A stretch of 15,608 bases of DNA from JANNRW01 sp031401815 (GCA_031401815.1 JANNRW010000459.1:1-15608); one strand, 5' to 3'. Shown: positions 1 through 7,454, numbered from the stretch's first letter. Translations and numbers: made by a program. Notes: generated by a model from the sequence alone, not told the origin.

Positions 1-49
1 CGACCTTGGCCTTAAAAGCTGCGCTGTGACGTGTACGATGTTGTTGCAT
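1..49 (-). CDS. 5' end of an IS3-type transposase OrfA-like gene (partial)
   Basis: On the minus strand an ATG at 49-47 opens the peptide MQQHRTRHSAAFKAKV, which runs off the left edge after 16 codons. The 'H-S-A-A-F-K-A-K-V' pattern is the usual start of the helix-turn-helix OrfA protein of IS3-family insertion sequences. A good ribosome site, AGGAGAG read on the minus strand at 60-54, sits six to seven bases before the start. The end of the element should lie somewhere in about 61-130, but I cannot define a terminal inverted repeat or target duplication from one end. The rest of 61-300 is AT-rich and shows no gene. The family call rests on 16 residues only. Confidence 0.45.
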   Translation of the reverse strand, partial: MQQHRTRHSAAFKAKV

Positions 50-249
50 TGAACTCTCCTTTTGAAATAGCGAGGTTCATTGCTTACACACATGTCTCAG
101 AAAGCGCAACCACTTCAATACTGTGAATAAAAATAGCAGAATTTTCTTTAATGTCATCTTATTTTTATTTACCTAACCATATATTTTCAGAAAACCTCTC
201 AAAGATGGTCAATAATCCGGAAATGTCACTCTCCATGCACGATTAACTC

Positions 250-278
250 TTGCGACGCATCTGTAAATTTCATAGACT
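250..278 (+). promoter_or_regulatory. weak candidate sigma70 promoter for argJ
   Basis: TTGCGA at 250-255 and TAGACT at 273-278 are separated by 17 bases and each match four of six consensus bases. They lie about 25 bases before the argJ start in an AT-rich leader. This is a pattern match only; other promoters in the AT-rich 120-250 stretch are possible. Confidence 0.25.
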
Positions 279-303
279 TGGTAAAAACATATTGAGGTAG
301 ATG

Positions 304-1485
304 ATGAATATCAAGGGATTCAGGTTTTCTGCGGTAGAGGCTGCAATCAAAAAGCCGGGGAGACTCGATCTGGCTCTGATTTATTCTGAAACAGAGGCTC
401 AGGTTGCAGCTGTTTTTACTACCAGCAGGGTTAAGGCTGCACCGGTGCTGCTAGATGAGGAGCGGACAAGAAGCGGTACTTCACGTGCAGTTGTGGTAAA
501 CAGCGGCAATGCAAATGCATGTACCGGTGCCAAAGGGATGGCAGATGCAGTCGAGACCACCCGGCTGGTTGCAGAAGGGCTGGGTGTTGCCCCCGAGGCT
601 GTGCTGGTTGCTTCAACCGGAGTAATCGGCGTGCCGCTACCGATGGAACGGCTCACAAAAGCTGTTCCAATGCTGCTGGAAGGGGTGGGGAAAAGTGTGC
701 TGGCTGATGTTGCCGCAGCAATCATGACAACTGATACCTTCCCGAAACTGGAGAGCCGTCAGGGAGAGGCTGGCGGAGTCCCTTATACAATTGCCGGAGT
801 TGCAAAAGGGGCCGGAATGATAATGCCGGACATGGCTACCATGCTCGCCTTCATTGTTACCGATGCTGCAGTTGGAGCAGCGTTTCTTCAGAGCTGCTTC
901 AGAAGAGCGAATGAGCTCTCCTTCAACTCGATTACGGTTGATGGTGACATGTCCACCAACGATACTGCCATCATCATGGCCAACGGAGCAGCCGGAAACC
1001 CCATGATAGAGGCCGGGACAACGGAGGCAGAGCAGTTTACCGGGCTGTTGAACGATCTTCTTCTTTCGCTGGCAAAACTGATTGTAAAGGATGGTGAAGG
1101 GGCGACAAAGTTTGTGACTGTAACAGTTCAAGGTGCCCTGACAGATGCCGAGGCGAAACAGGCTGCAATGGCTGTTGCCAACTCTTCTCTGGTGAAGACC
1201 GCTTTTTTCGGTCAGGATGCAAACTGGGGGAGGATACTTGCAGCAGTGGGGTATTCAGGGGCACAGGTGGAACAGCATCAGTGTGAGCTATTTTTCGACG
1301 ATGTGCGAATGGCGAAAGATGGTATCTTTGCCGGAGGCGATGCAGAGGCCAGAGGGACTGAAGTATTGAAGCAGAAAGAGTTTACCGTAACAGTTGATCT
1401 TCATCTCGGAAGCGGCAGAGCAACAGTTTATACCAGTGACCTCTCTCTGGATTATGTGAAGATCAACGCGGATTACCGAACGTAA
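304..1485 (+). CDS. argJ: bifunctional ornithine acetyltransferase / N-acetylglutamate synthase ArgJ
   Basis: ArgJ moves the acetyl group from N-acetylornithine to glutamate in the cyclic arginine pathway; bifunctional forms also make N-acetylglutamate from acetyl-CoA. It is cytoplasmic and made as a precursor that cuts itself into alpha and beta chains. The cleavage motif is clear: KGAGMIMPDMATML, with the nucleophile threonine at residue 179. Other family landmarks are VVVNSGNANACTG near residue 65, TDTFPK near 145, FNSITVDGDMSTNDT near 210, and GQDANWGRILAAVGYSG near 305. The length of 393 residues is normal. Two ATGs stand in tandem at 301 and 304; the one at 304 gives the better six-base spacing from GAGG (294-297). 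The gene appears to be transcribed alone, with a repeat element directly downstream. Whether this copy is mono- or bifunctional cannot be read from sequence alone. Confidence 0.95.
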   Translation: MNIKGFRFSAVEAAIKKPGRLDLALIYSETEAQVAAVFTTSRVKAAPVLLDEERTRSGTSRAVVVNSGNANACTGAKGMADAVETTRLVAEGLGVAPEAVLVASTGVIGVPLPMERLTKAVPMLLEGVGKSVLADVAAAIMTTDTFPKLESRQGEAGGVPYTIAGVAKGAGMIMPDMATMLAFIVTDAAVGAAFLQSCFRRANELSFNSITVDGDMSTNDTAIIMANGAAGNPMIEAGTTEAEQFTGLLNDLLLSLAKLIVKDGEGATKFVTVTVQGALTDAEAKQAAMAVANSSLVKTAFFGQDANWGRILAAVGYSGAQVEQHQCELFFDDVRMAKDGIFAGGDAEARGTEVLKQKEFTVTVDLHLGSGRATVYTSDLSLDYVKINADYRT

Positions 1486-1520
1486 ACAGAGTTTGATGCA
1501 CTAAGTAAATAACAAACAAG

Positions 1521-1629
1521 TCCCCTCCCCCCTGGCGGGGGAGGGTTAGGGTGGGGGGGAAGATGCCATGATATCAGTATGTTGCAACTTCACCCACCCC
1601 CGGACCCCCTCCCGTCAAGGGTGGGGGAA
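1521..1629 (+). repeat. 109-bp G/C-striped palindromic repeat, copy A
   Basis: The element begins TCCCCTCCCC and ends GGTGGGGGAA, with rough inverted-repeat arms of about 37 bp, each of which can fold on itself. Between them is a core with no G-run (about 1561-1591) containing GATATC and ATGTTGCAACTT. A second copy at 2103-2211 differs at only four positions. The left arm carries four close G-runs on the plus strand and the right arm carries the equivalent on the minus strand, so both ends could form G-quadruplexes. It lies between argJ and the DUF2914-type gene and ends 36 bases before that gene's start. Confidence 0.85.
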
Positions 1630-1665
1630 AAGACTTGGTGCGATTGCCTCAGAATCGGGGGATCA

Positions 1666-2070
1666 ATGAAAAAAATATTCAGCCTGCCTGTCATCCTCCT
1701 CTGCCTGCTACTGTCAACCCCCTTCCGCGCTGTTGCTGAAGAAGGGATAAGGATTACAGAGCTGGCTGTTACCACTAAAATAGTAAAGGGGAATCCGATA
1801 GATCTGGTCCATCGCATCTCCTCCTCATCCGTGAAAAGTCTCTACTGCTTCACCCGTCTTACTGCGCCAAAGGGGACGGATACCACCATAAAGCATGTCT
1901 GGTATAACGGTCAGGAAAAGGTTGCCGAGTATCAGCTCCCTGTCAAGGGGGAGAAGTGGCGCACCTACAGCAAGAAGACCATCCAGAAGGGGTGGGTCGG
2001 AGAGTGGCGGGTGGAGGTGCTTGGCAGCGACGGCAAGTTGATGAAAACTGTAAAATTCAGGATGAACTAG
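1666..2070 (+). CDS. exported DUF2914-type protein
   Basis: A 134-residue protein with a clear signal peptide (MKKIFSLPVILLCLLLS..., probable cleavage near residues 23-25 after A-V-A). The mature part matches the DUF2914 pattern: V-K-S-L-Y-C-F-T-R near residue 48, then I-K-H-V-W-Y-N-G, W-R-T-Y-S-K-K and W-V-G-E-W-R-V-E-V-L near the end, a small predicted beta-sandwich. Its biochemical role is unknown; in other bacteria the domain occurs alone or attached to envelope or regulatory proteins. The same frame is open upstream to 1579, but that stretch is the repeat element, so ATG 1666 next to the signal peptide is the likely start; the ribosome site (GGGGGA at 1657-1662) is weak and close. It is framed by two copies of the 109-bp element, so it may be transcribed on its own. 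Confidence 0.8.
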   Translation: MKKIFSLPVILLCLLLSTPFRAVAEEGIRITELAVTTKIVKGNPIDLVHRISSSSVKSLYCFTRLTAPKGTDTTIKHVWYNGQEKVAEYQLPVKGEKWRTYSKKTIQKGWVGEWRVEVLGSDGKLMKTVKFRMN

Positions 2071-2102
2071 AACTTGATGAACTCGCAAATTCTCTAAACA
2101 AA

Positions 2103-2211
2103 TCCCCTCCCCCTTGGCGGGGGAGGGTTAGGGTGGGGGGGAAGACGCCATGATATCAGTATGTTGCAACTTCACCCACCCCCTGACCCCCTCCCGTCAA
2201 GGGAGGGGGAA
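2103..2211 (+). repeat. 109-bp G/C-striped palindromic repeat, copy B
   Basis: This copy matches 1521-1629 over its full length with four substitutions and no gaps, in the same orientation. Its core has GACGCC where copy A has GATGCC, and the right arm reads CCCCTGACC where copy A has CCCCGGACC. The surrounding bases differ (TTTACT after the end here, AGACTT after copy A), so the repeat boundaries are sharp. It begins 33 bases after the DUF2914-type stop. Confidence 0.85.
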
Positions 2212-2252
2212 TTTACTTTTTGCGATAGCATCATATTTTTAATTTTCGAACT

Positions 2253-2275
2253 AAGGGGGAGCCTCCCCCTTTTTG
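2253..2275 (+). terminator. rho-independent terminator
   Basis: AAGGGGGA pairs with TCCCCCTT across a three-base GCC loop and is followed at once by TTTGTT. This is a compact GC-rich stem with a T-run. It lies only 22 bases before the ATG of the serine hydrolase gene, so it either ends the upstream transcript or attenuates entry into that gene. Confidence 0.75.
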
Positions 2276-2297
2276 TTATTAACGAAGGAAGTGACAG

Positions 2298-3539
2298 ATG
2301 AAGCTGACCATGATCCTGATAATCTTCATCTGGTTCCAGACGCTACCTGTATCGGGTGCCAGCCTGCCGCAGGGGCAGGCAAGGCCACTGCAACAGCCTC
2401 TCTCTTCCACCTCTCTCCCCAAATCAGCAGTTTCCATGACACCTGTCTCTCCAGCCGAACGGATTGATCGAACAGTGGAGAACGCGATAAGCAAAGGGCT
2501 CATTTCAGGCGGAGTCGTGCTTGTGGGGAATAAAAGTGGTGCCCTTTTTACAAAGGTTTACGGGCGGGTTGCCCCTGAACCGGCGGCTCGTCCGGTTACA
2601 CCGGATACAATTTTCGACCTGGCATCCCTTACCAAGGTAGTTGCGACCACATCTGCAATAATGAAGCTCGCTGAAGAGGGGAGGCTCTCTCTGGTTGATC
2701 CTCTGCGCCGCTGGTTCCCTGAGTTTGAAGGTAAAGGGAAGGACGATCTTTTGATCCTTAATCTGCTGACTCATACCTCAGGGGTTGATGATTTTTCTCT
2801 TGATCCATCAGCCCCGTTGCAGAGTGCGATTAAAGGGGCGGCTGATCAGCTCTCAAAAGGGGAGATCGGAAGCCGCTTTAACTATGCAGATATCAATTTC
2901 ATCCTGCTTGGCGAAATTGTCAGGAGAATTACAGACGAGACTCTTGACAAGTATGTTGAAAGGAGATTTTTCAAGCCACTACAGATGAAGGATACTGGTT
3001 TTAATCCGAAGCCGGAGCTGCATCTGCGGATTGCCCCGACTTTTGGAGAAAACGGAGTTGTATTCATAGGACAGCCGCAGGATTTTCTTGCAAGGCAGTT
3101 AGGCTCTGTTGCCGGTCATGCCGGTCTGTTCAGTACTGTGGCAGATCTCGGGATTTTCTCCCGGATGATCCTATCAGGCGGCGCTACGGAGGGGAAGCGG
3201 ATTCTGGCTGAACGGACGGTTTCGCAGATGACAGCCCCCTACTTTTCGCGAGGTGGCAGGGTGATCCGGGGTCTTGGCTGGGACATAGCTTCCCCGTATT
3301 CAACCCCCAGAGGGAACTTTTTCTCACGGGCATCGTTTGGTCATACTGGCTATTCAGGGAGTTCTCTCTGGATCGATATTGAGGCGGATCTATTTGTAAT
3401 CATGCTGACAACCAGACTTGACTTCAAAAAACGGTCGGAGTTCAGCCAGTTTCGGAGCGAGCTCTCCACCTTTGCTTTCGAGGCATTTGGCAAGCCGCTC
3501 TCCTTGCAGGAGCTTGAAGATCCGGAAGAGGTGAAGTAA
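2298..3539 (+). CDS. serine hydrolase, beta-lactamase class C / CubicO type
   Basis: A 413-residue protein with an N-terminal signal peptide (hydrophobic residues 4-18, likely cleavage after V-S-G-A) and a Pro/Ser-rich linker to about residue 50, so probably periplasmic or envelope-bound. The catalytic domain follows the penicillin-binding / beta-lactamase fold: S-L-T-K with Ser110 and Lys113 as the SxxK pair, N-Y-A-D-I-N with Tyr196, L-L-T-H-T-S-G-V near residue 155, and H-T-G at 349-351 in place of the K-T-G triad. H-T-G and the overall length favour an esterase, D-amino-acid peptidase or cell-wall-related hydrolase over a true resistance beta-lactamase. The substrate is unknown. The start has GGAAG at 2287-2291. 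Its TAA overlaps the ATG of the next gene (TAATG), so the two are probably translated in a coupled manner. Confidence 0.85.
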   Translation: MKLTMILIIFIWFQTLPVSGASLPQGQARPLQQPLSSTSLPKSAVSMTPVSPAERIDRTVENAISKGLISGGVVLVGNKSGALFTKVYGRVAPEPAARPVTPDTIFDLASLTKVVATTSAIMKLAEEGRLSLVDPLRRWFPEFEGKGKDDLLILNLLTHTSGVDDFSLDPSAPLQSAIKGAADQLSKGEIGSRFNYADINFILLGEIVRRITDETLDKYVERRFFKPLQMKDTGFNPKPELHLRIAPTFGENGVVFIGQPQDFLARQLGSVAGHAGLFSTVADLGIFSRMILSGGATEGKRILAERTVSQMTAPYFSRGGRVIRGLGWDIASPYSTPRGNFFSRASFGHTGYSGSSLWIDIEADLFVIMLTTRLDFKKRSEFSQFRSELSTFAFEAFGKPLSLQELEDPEEVK

Positions 3540-3951
3540 TGCGATCAAGGCCAGCAGATAATGACTATGCAAGACTCGTTTACTCTTCAGAAGGTGGGAG
3601 GGTTGGAAAATCGGAGGGTCGGAAGGTCGGAGGGCCTGAGGGTCGGAAGGCTGGAGGGTCGGAGGGTCGGAAGGGTGGAGTGTTGGAGGGTCGGAAGGTC
3701 GGAAGGTCGGAGATGGCGTTGCCAGGGTGCGAAGGGAGTCAAAGGGGCGGGGTGGAAAGACGGTTACAGTTATTGATGGACTGCTTCTTGATGATGCAGC
3801 AATCAAGGCTCTTGCCGGTGAGCTGAAGCGTCGCTGCGGCACTGGCGGTACGGTAAAAGATGGTGTAATTGAGATTCAGGGGGATCATCGGGAGCTTCTG
3901 CTGTCTGAACTTGCAGCGCGGGGTTTCCGGGCAAAGGCTGCCGGAGGATAG
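3539..3951 (+). pseudogene. yciH: YciH/SUI1 (eIF1-like) translation factor gene, frameshifted at an octamer array
   Basis: The first frame, from ATG 3539, gives MRSRPADNDYARLVYSSEGGRV, matching the N-terminus of bacterial YciH (R-L-V-Y-S-T-E-T-G-R-I in E. coli). The SUI1 core is intact but in another frame from about 3712 to 3951: D-G-V-A-R-V-R-R-E-S-K-G-R-G-G-K, T-V-T-V-I-D-G-L, R-R-C-G-T-G-G-T-V-K-D-G-V-I-E-I-Q-G-D-H and the terminal A-A-G-G. Between them, where YciH has a flexible linker, lie 15 octamers (3593-3712). Losing one octamer, or gaining two, downstream of the TGA at 3637-3639 joins the frames into 134 or 142 residues (E. coli YciH has 108). SUI1 proteins act in start-site selection on the small ribosomal subunit; the bacterial role is less settled. 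The first frame continues out of register to 3826. A core-only start such as GTG 3727 has no good ribosome site. It could be a broken gene, a switchable gene or a sequence error. Confidence 0.8.
3593..3712 (+). repeat. tandem octamer array, 15 units of GGTCGGAR
   Basis: From 3593 to 3712 the sequence divides without gaps into fifteen 8-bp units. Seven units match GGTCGGAA or GGTCGGAG exactly; the others are variants such as GGTTGGAA, AATCGGAG, GGCCTGAG, GGCTGGAG, GGGTGGAG and TGTTGGAG. The three units at the right end are perfect (two GGTCGGAA, then GGTCGGAG), while the left end is more degraded. Because eight is not a multiple of three, each gain or loss shifts the reading frame of the host gene. 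Confidence 0.95.
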
Positions 3952-6234
3952 ATGAGCTCTCTAATGTGGCGCATCCGGAGCGGCAGAGCTTGCGCTGTTA
4001 CCCTTGGAGCAGTCGGAATAGTTGCGCAGACCGCACTCTTGAGAGAGCTTCTCCCCCAGTTTGCAGGTAATGAATTATATGTCGGGCTGATTATCGCCAT
4101 ATGGATTGCAGCTGAATCTCTCGGCGCTTATGTCGCCGGGCTCTGCAAAACGGTGCGGATTCATCCGGTGGCAGCTTTCATCAAGTTGACCGGTCTGTTT
4201 TCACTCCTCTTTCCTGTTTTTATCTTTTTGACCCGCTCCTTCAAAATTATCGCCTCAATCCCTACTGACCAGGGACTCACCCTGGTTCAGATATTTGTCC
4301 CGGCTCTACTTCTGATCCTCCCTCTGGCGCTTCTTCATGGTGGTCAGTTTGTGGCAGCCTGCGCTCTTTTCAGGGAGATGACCAATGATGAGGCATCATC
4401 TTCCGGCCGGGTCTATGCTCTTGACACAGCAGGAACCATTGCTGGTGGCGCACTCGCCTCCTTTCTCCTGCTCCCCTTTCTGACGCCGTTTCAGACCGCA
4501 GTGCTGATTCTTCTGGCAGGGGGTGGAGCGTCTCTCTGGCTATGGAAGGCGACACCCCATGTAATTCAAAGGGGGAGCCTTTTCTGGCCTTTGACAATGC
4601 TGGTTTCGGCAACTCTTCTTCTGTCCGGAGGGGCTGGCTATCTGGAACGCGCATCCCTTGCCCTACAGTGGCAAGGGAAAGAGCTTGTCTACAGTAAAAA
4701 CTCTCCCTATCAGAGTATAGCGGTGCTCCGGAATCAGGAGCAGCATACCATCTATGCTGATGGCGTTCCGCTTCTCTCCCTCCCTGATCCTGACATAGGC
4801 GCTCTGGAGCTATTTGTACATCTGCCGCTTCTCTCTCATCCTGCACCAAAAAGGGTACTGCTGCTCGGAGGGGGAGGGGGGGCTCTGGCAGAGATACTGA
4901 AGCATCCTACAGTGATTCAGATCGATTATCTGGAGATGGATCTTGCCATCCTGGAGAGCGTCCGGCTTTTTGCCGACCCTTTGACTCTCAAGGCTCTCTC
5001 TGATTCAAGGGTCAGGGTTTTACATCGCGACGGTCGTCAGTATCTGCGTGATAGCAGGGAGAGATACGACGCAATCATGATCGGTGCCCCCTTGCCCGAG
5101 ACGCTTCAGGGGAACCGTCTCTTCAGTGAGGAATTTTTCCGGCAACTGCTTCCCAACCTTTCCGAAGACGGGATAGTTGCTCTCCTTTCGCCTGGTTCGA
5201 CAGCATATTACGGTCAGGAGATGAAGAGGGTTACTGAATCACTCCTTGCGACCTTTAATGCAGTTTTTCAGCATACACTGGTGATTCCGGGTGAACTGAA
5301 TCTTTTCATGGCTTCAACCGGGTCAGCGCTTGAACAGCTTGGAGCCGGTGAGCTTGTAAAGCGGCTTCAGACAAGCGGGGTGAAACCAAGGCTGATTACT
5401 GCCGAACATCTTGGATGGCTCTTTGATCCGACGCAGCGCGACTGGTTCAATTCGAACATCAAGGCTCAAGGGGTGGTTAATCGTGATCTTGCGCCGTATC
5501 TCTTTTCACGGCAGATAATGCAGGCAACGATTCAGTTCAACCCAGCCCTGAAACCACTGCTGGAGCAGCTTGGCAGACTTACAACCAAAGCTCTGCTCCC
5601 TTATGTCGCACTGATGGTAATTCTGGCCATTGTTATCTCCCGCTATTTTTCAGGTTTTGCCGTCCCCTGTCTGATTGTATCAAGCGGTTTTGTTTCGATG
5701 CTGGTCGAACTGGCGCTGTTTCTTCTTTTCCAGCTCTTCCACGGTGCCATGATCCAGACAGTGGGGCTCTTGATCGCACTCTTCATGCTCGGTATCTGGT
5801 GCGGCAGTCTCATAACCTCAAATCAGCGAATGAGCAAAAGGGGGGATCGACACTGGCTGCTGGCAGGCGAGAGCGGCTTTATTCTCCTGACAGGAGGGTT
5901 GATGCTGTTATTTTCCGTAAACGGGATAACAACTCTTCTCCCCCCTATGGCTGCGTATTTTCTGATACTGCCACTACTTTTTCTTACAGGCTTTCTGACC
6001 GGCCTCCAGTTCCCTCCGGCAGTCCGTCTTTGCAGCAATGAGCAGAAGTCAGGGGCAGCGCTCGTTTACTCTGTTGACCTGCTAGGCGGCTGTCTCGGCG
6101 GGTTTCTGGGGAGTCTGCTGCTGCTCCCCCTGCTCGGCTTTCGGGATGCGCTTTTATTGATGCTTCTGCTTAAGGTAGGGAGTTTCTTTGTGCTTCAAAA
6201 TTCTTCGATTGGTGGTAGAATTGAAAGAATTTAG
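3952..6234 (+). CDS. polytopic membrane protein with spermidine-synthase-like domain
   Basis: A 760-residue protein in three parts. Residues about 10-240 hold several hydrophobic helices. Residues about 245-460 form a Rossmann methyltransferase domain related to spermidine/spermine synthases: L-L-L-G-G-G-G-G-A-L near 302-311, an acidic strand end in Y-L-E-M-D-L near 325, and V-L-H-R-D-G-R-Q-Y-L near 360. Residues about 540-755 are a second block of membrane helices. The acidic residues that true spermidine synthases use for the amine are not where expected: the glycine loop has no Asp (usual G-G-G-D-G) and the usual D-x-P-D-P-x-x-P site reads M-I-G-A-P-L-P-E-T-L-Q-G. Polyamine synthesis is therefore unlikely; another aminopropyl or methyl transfer, or transport, is possible. 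GGAGG at 3943-3947 precedes the ATG, which directly follows the TAG of the SUI1-type gene, so expression is probably coupled to it. Confidence 0.8.
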   Translation: MSSLMWRIRSGRACAVTLGAVGIVAQTALLRELLPQFAGNELYVGLIIAIWIAAESLGAYVAGLCKTVRIHPVAAFIKLTGLFSLLFPVFIFLTRSFKIIASIPTDQGLTLVQIFVPALLLILPLALLHGGQFVAACALFREMTNDEASSSGRVYALDTAGTIAGGALASFLLLPFLTPFQTAVLILLAGGGASLWLWKATPHVIQRGSLFWPLTMLVSATLLLSGGAGYLERASLALQWQGKELVYSKNSPYQSIAVLRNQEQHTIYADGVPLLSLPDPDIGALELFVHLPLLSHPAPKRVLLLGGGGGALAEILKHPTVIQIDYLEMDLAILESVRLFADPLTLKALSDSRVRVLHRDGRQYLRDSRERYDAIMIGAPLPETLQGNRLFSEEFFRQLLPNLSEDGIVALLSPGSTAYYGQEMKRVTESLLATFNAVFQHTLVIPGELNLFMASTGSALEQLGAGELVKRLQTSGVKPRLITAEHLGWLFDPTQRDWFNSNIKAQGVVNRDLAPYLFSRQIMQATIQFNPALKPLLEQLGRLTTKALLPYVALMVILAIVISRYFSGFAVPCLIVSSGFVSMLVELALFLLFQLFHGAMIQTVGLLIALFMLGIWCGSLITSNQRMSKRGDRHWLLAGESGFILLTGGLMLLFSVNGITTLLPPMAAYFLILPLLFLTGFLTGLQFPPAVRLCSNEQKSGAALVYSVDLLGGCLGGFLGSLLLLPLLGFRDALLLMLLLKVGSFFVLQNSSIGGRIERI

Positions 6235-6309
6235 TAGTCAGGAGTCAGGGGTCAGTAGTCAGAATAAAGGCTTTTGAAACTGACTCCTGACCCCTGACTC
6301 CTGACTACT
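6233..6309 (+). repeat. heptamer-built palindrome, copy 1
   Basis: Each arm is about 30 bp and built of degenerate 7-mers with the core GTCAG (AGTCAGG, AGTCAGG, GGTCAGT, AGTCAGA on the left; the complement CTGACTC, CTGACCC, CTGACTC, CTGACTA on the right). The arms pair almost perfectly around a loop, AATAAAGGCTTTTGAAA, at 6263-6279. The element starts at the stop codon of the upstream gene and ends 17 bases before the next ATG. The long stem could act as a terminator or as an mRNA-end stabiliser. A related copy is at 13986-14058. Confidence 0.9.
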
Positions 6310-6326
6310 TAAAACAGGATTAAACA

Positions 6327-7454
6327 ATGATATCCCGACGCACTTTCATCAAAACTGCCTGTCTCTCTCTGGCTGCGCTAAAGGCGGATGCTCTGGAGGG
6401 GGCGCGTGATCTGCTTGCACGCAAGGAGGCACGCTGGTATCAGCGGCTTGATGACGGCAAGCTGACTGTCCGGTGCGCTCTCTGCCCCCGCCGTTGCACC
6501 ATTAATGATGGTGGGAGCGGGTTTTGCCGGGCGAGGCGAAACTATGCCGGCAGACTCATCTCCCTTGGCTATGCGCTCCCCTGTTCAATGAATGTTGATC
6601 CAATGGAGAAGAAGCCGTTTTTCAATTTTCATCCTGCAACAAGATCGTTCTCCCTTGCCTGCGCAGGGTGCAACCTGCGTTGCAAATTCTGTCAGAACTG
6701 GGAGATATCGCAGATATCCCCGCCAGAAGCGCGTAACACTTTCACTCCGGCTGCACAGATACCGGCAATGGCGAAAGCCCAGGGGTGCAAAAGTGTAGCC
6801 TTTACCTATACCGAGCCGACCACATATTTCGAATATATGCTGGATTCGGCAAAGGCAGCCCGGGCAAAGGGGATTCTGGCGGTAACCCATTCAAACGGTT
6901 TCATCAATCCTGAACCCCATGCCGAGCTCTGCCGTCATCTTGATGCAGCCAATATCGATCTGAAAGGGTTCAGTGAAAATTTTTATGACACTGTATGTGA
7001 AGCGGAACTGGCACCGGTTCTCCAAACACTGAAAAATTACCGCAAGAACGGGGTCTGGCTGGAAATTACCAATCTGGTAATTCCTGGTTATAATGACAGC
7101 CCCGGCATGATTAAAGAGATGTGCGGCTGGATCAGGCAGAATCTGGGGGAAAAGACGCCGGTTCACTTTTCCCGGTTCTTCCCGCTCTACAAGCTGACGG
7201 CAGTGCAGCCGACCCCTGCACGAACTCTTGAAATGGCGCGTGAAATTGCCTTTCAGGCCGGACTGAAATATCCGTATATCGGCAATCTGCCGGGACATCC
7301 GGGGAACAGCACCTACTGCCCCAAATGCCGCAAGCTGGTAATCAGGCGCTCAGGTCACTCTGTCCTTGAAAGAGAGATGAAAGGGGACAGATGCAGATAC
7401 TGCAACGAAAAGATAGATGGGGCAGGTTTTTTTACAGGAGGGACAAATATATGA
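6327..7454 (+). CDS. AmmeMemoRadiSam-system radical SAM protein with Tat-like leader
   Basis: A 375-residue radical SAM protein. The cluster motif C-N-L-R-C-K-F-C places Cys115, Cys119 and Cys122 on the [4Fe-4S] cluster that cleaves S-adenosylmethionine. An N-terminal cysteine group precedes it (C-A-L-C-P-R-R-C at 50-57, then Cys67), and a C-terminal zinc-ribbon-like set Y-C-P-K-C plus C-R-Y-C-N lies near residues 330-365. These, with N-W-E-I-S-Q after the cluster motif, are typical of the radical SAM member that travels with Memo and AMMECR1. The first nine residues (M-I-S-R-R-T-F-I-K) fit the twin-arginine export motif, but the hydrophobic stretch after it is short (residues 10-18), so export is uncertain. 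The ribosome site AGGA is near 6315. Its TGA overlaps the ATG of the Memo-AMMECR1 gene, so the two are very likely co-expressed. The reaction and substrate are not established; a peptide or protein modification is plausible. Confidence 0.85.
   Translation: MISRRTFIKTACLSLAALKADALEGARDLLARKEARWYQRLDDGKLTVRCALCPRRCTINDGGSGFCRARRNYAGRLISLGYALPCSMNVDPMEKKPFFNFHPATRSFSLACAGCNLRCKFCQNWEISQISPPEARNTFTPAAQIPAMAKAQGCKSVAFTYTEPTTYFEYMLDSAKAARAKGILAVTHSNGFINPEPHAELCRHLDAANIDLKGFSENFYDTVCEAELAPVLQTLKNYRKNGVWLEITNLVIPGYNDSPGMIKEMCGWIRQNLGEKTPVHFSRFFPLYKLTAVQPTPARTLEMAREIAFQAGLKYPYIGNLPGHPGNSTYCPKCRKLVIRRSGHSVLEREMKGDRCRYCNEKIDGAGFFTGGTNI

Noticed and set aside
2298..3539. Antibiotic-resistance beta-lactamase
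   Set aside because: The H-T-G triad, long N-terminal linker and overall pattern fit the broad CubicO/esterase-like class; resistance cannot be inferred.
3593..3712. CRISPR-like array
   Set aside because: The units are 8 bp and directly adjacent with no spacers, so this is a microsatellite-type array.
3390..3842. Minus-strand 150-residue ORF with P-S-D-P-P-T-L-Q repeats
   Set aside because: The repetitive peptide is the reverse translation of the octamer array and overlaps the 3' end of the serine hydrolase gene; no ribosome site or family match supports it.
3952..6234. Functional spermidine synthase (speE)
   Set aside because: The Asp residues needed to bind the amine substrate are absent at both expected sites and the domain is embedded between membrane segments.
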